From: an uncultured Methanobrevibacter sp.
Lineage (GTDB): Archaea > Methanobacteriota > Methanobacteria > Methanobacteriales > Methanobacteriaceae
DNA: 7,067 nucleotides
Assembly (NCBI RefSeq): GCF_937906425.1
Contig: NZ_CALCYR010000272.1
Coordinates: forward strand, 1-7,067
Reading direction: 5' to 3'
Notes under the pieces: model-generated
Seen by the model: the letters and a program-made list of their open reading frames with translations, nothing else
What the model was told of the DNA's origin: nothing
Database searches by the model: none
Program-made: the position numbers and the translations under genes
In this document: positions 6,107 through 7,067 of the stretch, one piece after another
Layout of the letters: the number at the start of each line of letters is the position of its first letter
How positions within the stretch are numbered: the stretch's first letter is position 1

Positions 6107-6811
6107 CTACCATTCTATTTCAGTTATGTCTAAAGGTGTTTCATTTATTTTTATTTCTTCAACTTCTCCATTTTTAATTCTAATCAATTTGTCAGCTGCT
6201 TCAGCCAATTTAGAATTGTGAGTTACTATAACAACAGTTGTATTCTTTTCATGACACATTTCCTGCAGCAATGAAAGAATCAAAACCCCTGTATTTGAAT
6301 CCAATGCTCCAGTAGGTTCATCACATAAAAGCATTGCAGGTTCCTTAGCAATAGCTCTAGCTATTGAAACCCTTTGCTGTTCCCCACCAGACAATTGAGC
6401 AGGGAATTGATTATAATGGCCATTCAATCCAACGGAATTCAATACCGCTTCACCATCAATATCCCTATCAGTAATGTCTTTCATCAATTCTACATTTTCT
6501 TTTGCTGTCAAGTTTGGAATAAGGTTATAAAATTGAAATATGAATCCAATACTCTTTGCTCTATATTTTGTTAATTCCTTTTCATTAAAATCGACTATAT
6601 TTTCGCCATTAACAATTATCTTTCCACTAGTTGCAGTGTCCAATCCACCGAGTAAGTTCAATAGGGTAGATTTACCTGCTCCAGATGGTCCTAAAATAAC
6701 AACAAATTCGCCTTTATCAATTGTTAGACTTAAATTGTTTAATGCTTTTAATACATTGTCTCCACTGCGATATTCTCTAGAAACATTCTGAAATTCAATC
6801 ATTGTTGCCAT
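6107..6811 (-). CDS. ABC transporter ATP-binding protein, LolD/MacB-type
   Basis: With the start at 6811 the protein has 234 residues, the usual size for this family. It carries every ATPase motif: Walker A G-P-S-G-A-G-K-S-T (41-49), Q-loop Q93, signature L-S-G-G-E (140-144) followed by Q-Q-R-V-S-I-A-R-A, Walker B M-L-L-C-D-E (160-165), D-loop A-L-D (169-171) and switch His198. The LolD/MacB-like features are the F-Q-F-Y-N-L-I-P-N-L-T-A-x-E-N-V stretch after the Q-loop and D-E-P-T-G-A-L-D. It should power the FtsX-type permease encoded next on the same strand, as a dimer on the cytoplasmic face. A longer frame opens at 6832, but its extra residues are encoded by the ribosome binding site itself. 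The gene is intact. Confidence 0.95.
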   Translation of the reverse strand: MATMIEFQNVSREYRSGDNVLKALNNLSLTIDKGEFVVILGPSGAGKSTLLNLLGGLDTATSGKIIVNGENIVDFNEKELTKYRAKSIGFIFQFYNLIPNLTAKENVELMKDITDRDIDGEAVLNSVGLNGHYNQFPAQLSGGEQQRVSIARAIAKEPAMLLCDEPTGALDSNTGVLILSLLQEMCHEKNTTVVIVTHNSKLAEAADKLIRIKNGEVEEIKINETPLDITEIEW

Positions 6812-6816
6812 AAGGA

Positions 6817-6823
6817 ACCTCCT
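6817..6823 (-). promoter_or_regulatory. Shine-Dalgarno site deciding the ATPase start
   Basis: AGGAGGT on the minus strand lies five bases before the ATG at 6811. An upstream in-frame ATG at 6832 would add seven residues encoded across this very site and has no good ribosome site of its own; a later ATG at 6802 would be 14 bases away. This selects 6811. Confidence 0.88.
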
Positions 6824-6832
6824 TTCAGTCAT

Positions 6833-6963
6833 TTATTAAGAAATTCAATAATTATTTGAACACTTTTAAATAATCTATTGTAATATTTAAAAAATAGCTT
6901 TAAAAATTAAAGTTTTTTAAAATAAAAATTAAATGCTTATTTGTTTTAAAAAAATAAAATACA
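6833..6963 (-). other. AT-rich promoter region of the ABC transporter genes
   Basis: This 131-bp stretch between the ATPase gene and the right-hand repeat holds no open frame. The ATPase promoter must lie here or in the repeat. Several TATA-like A/T runs occur, for instance around 6880-6890, but none stands out enough to choose. Confidence 0.4.
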
Positions 6964-7067
6964 AAATTCATTCTTTAAAAAAATAAATAAAAAATATTAT
7001 TCTTAAAAGACCAAATTCATTCTTTAAAAAAATAAATAAAAAATATTATTCTTAAAAGACCAAATTC
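6964..7067. repeat. 49-bp tandem repeat, at least 2.1 copies, cut by the window edge
   Basis: The unit starting AAATTCATTCTTT at 6964 (one base shorter in its A run relation to the next copy) recurs from 7013, and a third copy begins at 7062 just before the edge. Over the overlap the copies are identical. Units contain AATATTATT and a near-palindromic TCTTAAAAGA. The array lies about 150-250 bp upstream of the ATPase start, so it could sit in or above its promoter. Sequence is unlike the 71-bp repeat at the other end. Confidence 0.92.

Noticed and set aside
6812..6832. Seven-residue N-terminal extension of the ATPase from the ATG at 6832
   Set aside because: Its codons overlap the AGGAGGT ribosome site of the ATG at 6811, and ATPases of this family normally begin close to the I-E-F-x-N-V strand.
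6964..7067. Shared origin of the 49-bp array and the 49-bp offset duplication at 3432-3523
   Set aside because: The lengths agree but the sequences do not match; most likely coincidence.

Overview
The window looks like chromosomal DNA of a very AT-rich methanogenic archaeon, most likely Methanobrevibacter or a close relative in Methanobacteriales (inference). Three things suggest this. There is a DUF35 zinc-ribbon/OB-fold protein of the archaeal thiolase/HMG-CoA synthase type. There are two pilin-like secreted proteins with euryarchaeal class III-type (QxSxExxxL-like) membrane segments. Finally, Shine-Dalgarno sites are strong (AGGAGG) while intergenic DNA is only about 10% G+C by hand count. 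No rRNA, tRNA, CRISPR array or transposase was seen.

Layout, left to right. Positions 1-197 hold a 71-bp tandem repeat (2.8 copies) that abuts the stop codon of the minus-strand DUF35 gene (202-600). A gene-free divergent spacer (601-1097) follows, ending in a perfect inverted repeat just upstream of the next gene. Two plus-strand genes, 1098-2240 and 2371-3459, encode single-span proteins with large, Asn-rich outside domains. The first has ten cysteines in the mature part and a lysine-rich N-terminal tail built on 13-residue repeats. The second carries an N-P-G-S-P-E-N-W motif typical of archaeal pilin-like proteins. An A-rich convergent spacer (3460-3706) holds a degenerate copy of the second gene's 3' end, a decayed 30-bp repeat and a terminator-like hairpin. 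Then come, on the minus strand, an 8-span FtsX/MacB-type permease (3707-6007) and its upstream partner ATPase (6107-6811, start corrected by its ribosome binding site). A 49-bp tandem repeat (6964-7067) runs off the right edge.

The ATPase and permease should form one type VII-like ABC complex acting across the cell membrane; its substrate cannot be read from the window. The two pilin-like proteins are plausibly co-displayed surface proteins or minor pilins, but no prepilin peptidase, assembly ATPase or platform protein is present. The DUF35 protein is unrelated to both and points to acyl-CoA condensation feeding mevalonate and archaeal lipid synthesis.

The strongest candidates for something undescribed are the pilin-like pair and the repeats that end or flank several transcription units. 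Both window ends lie in tandem repeats, so the window may be a contig broken at repeats.
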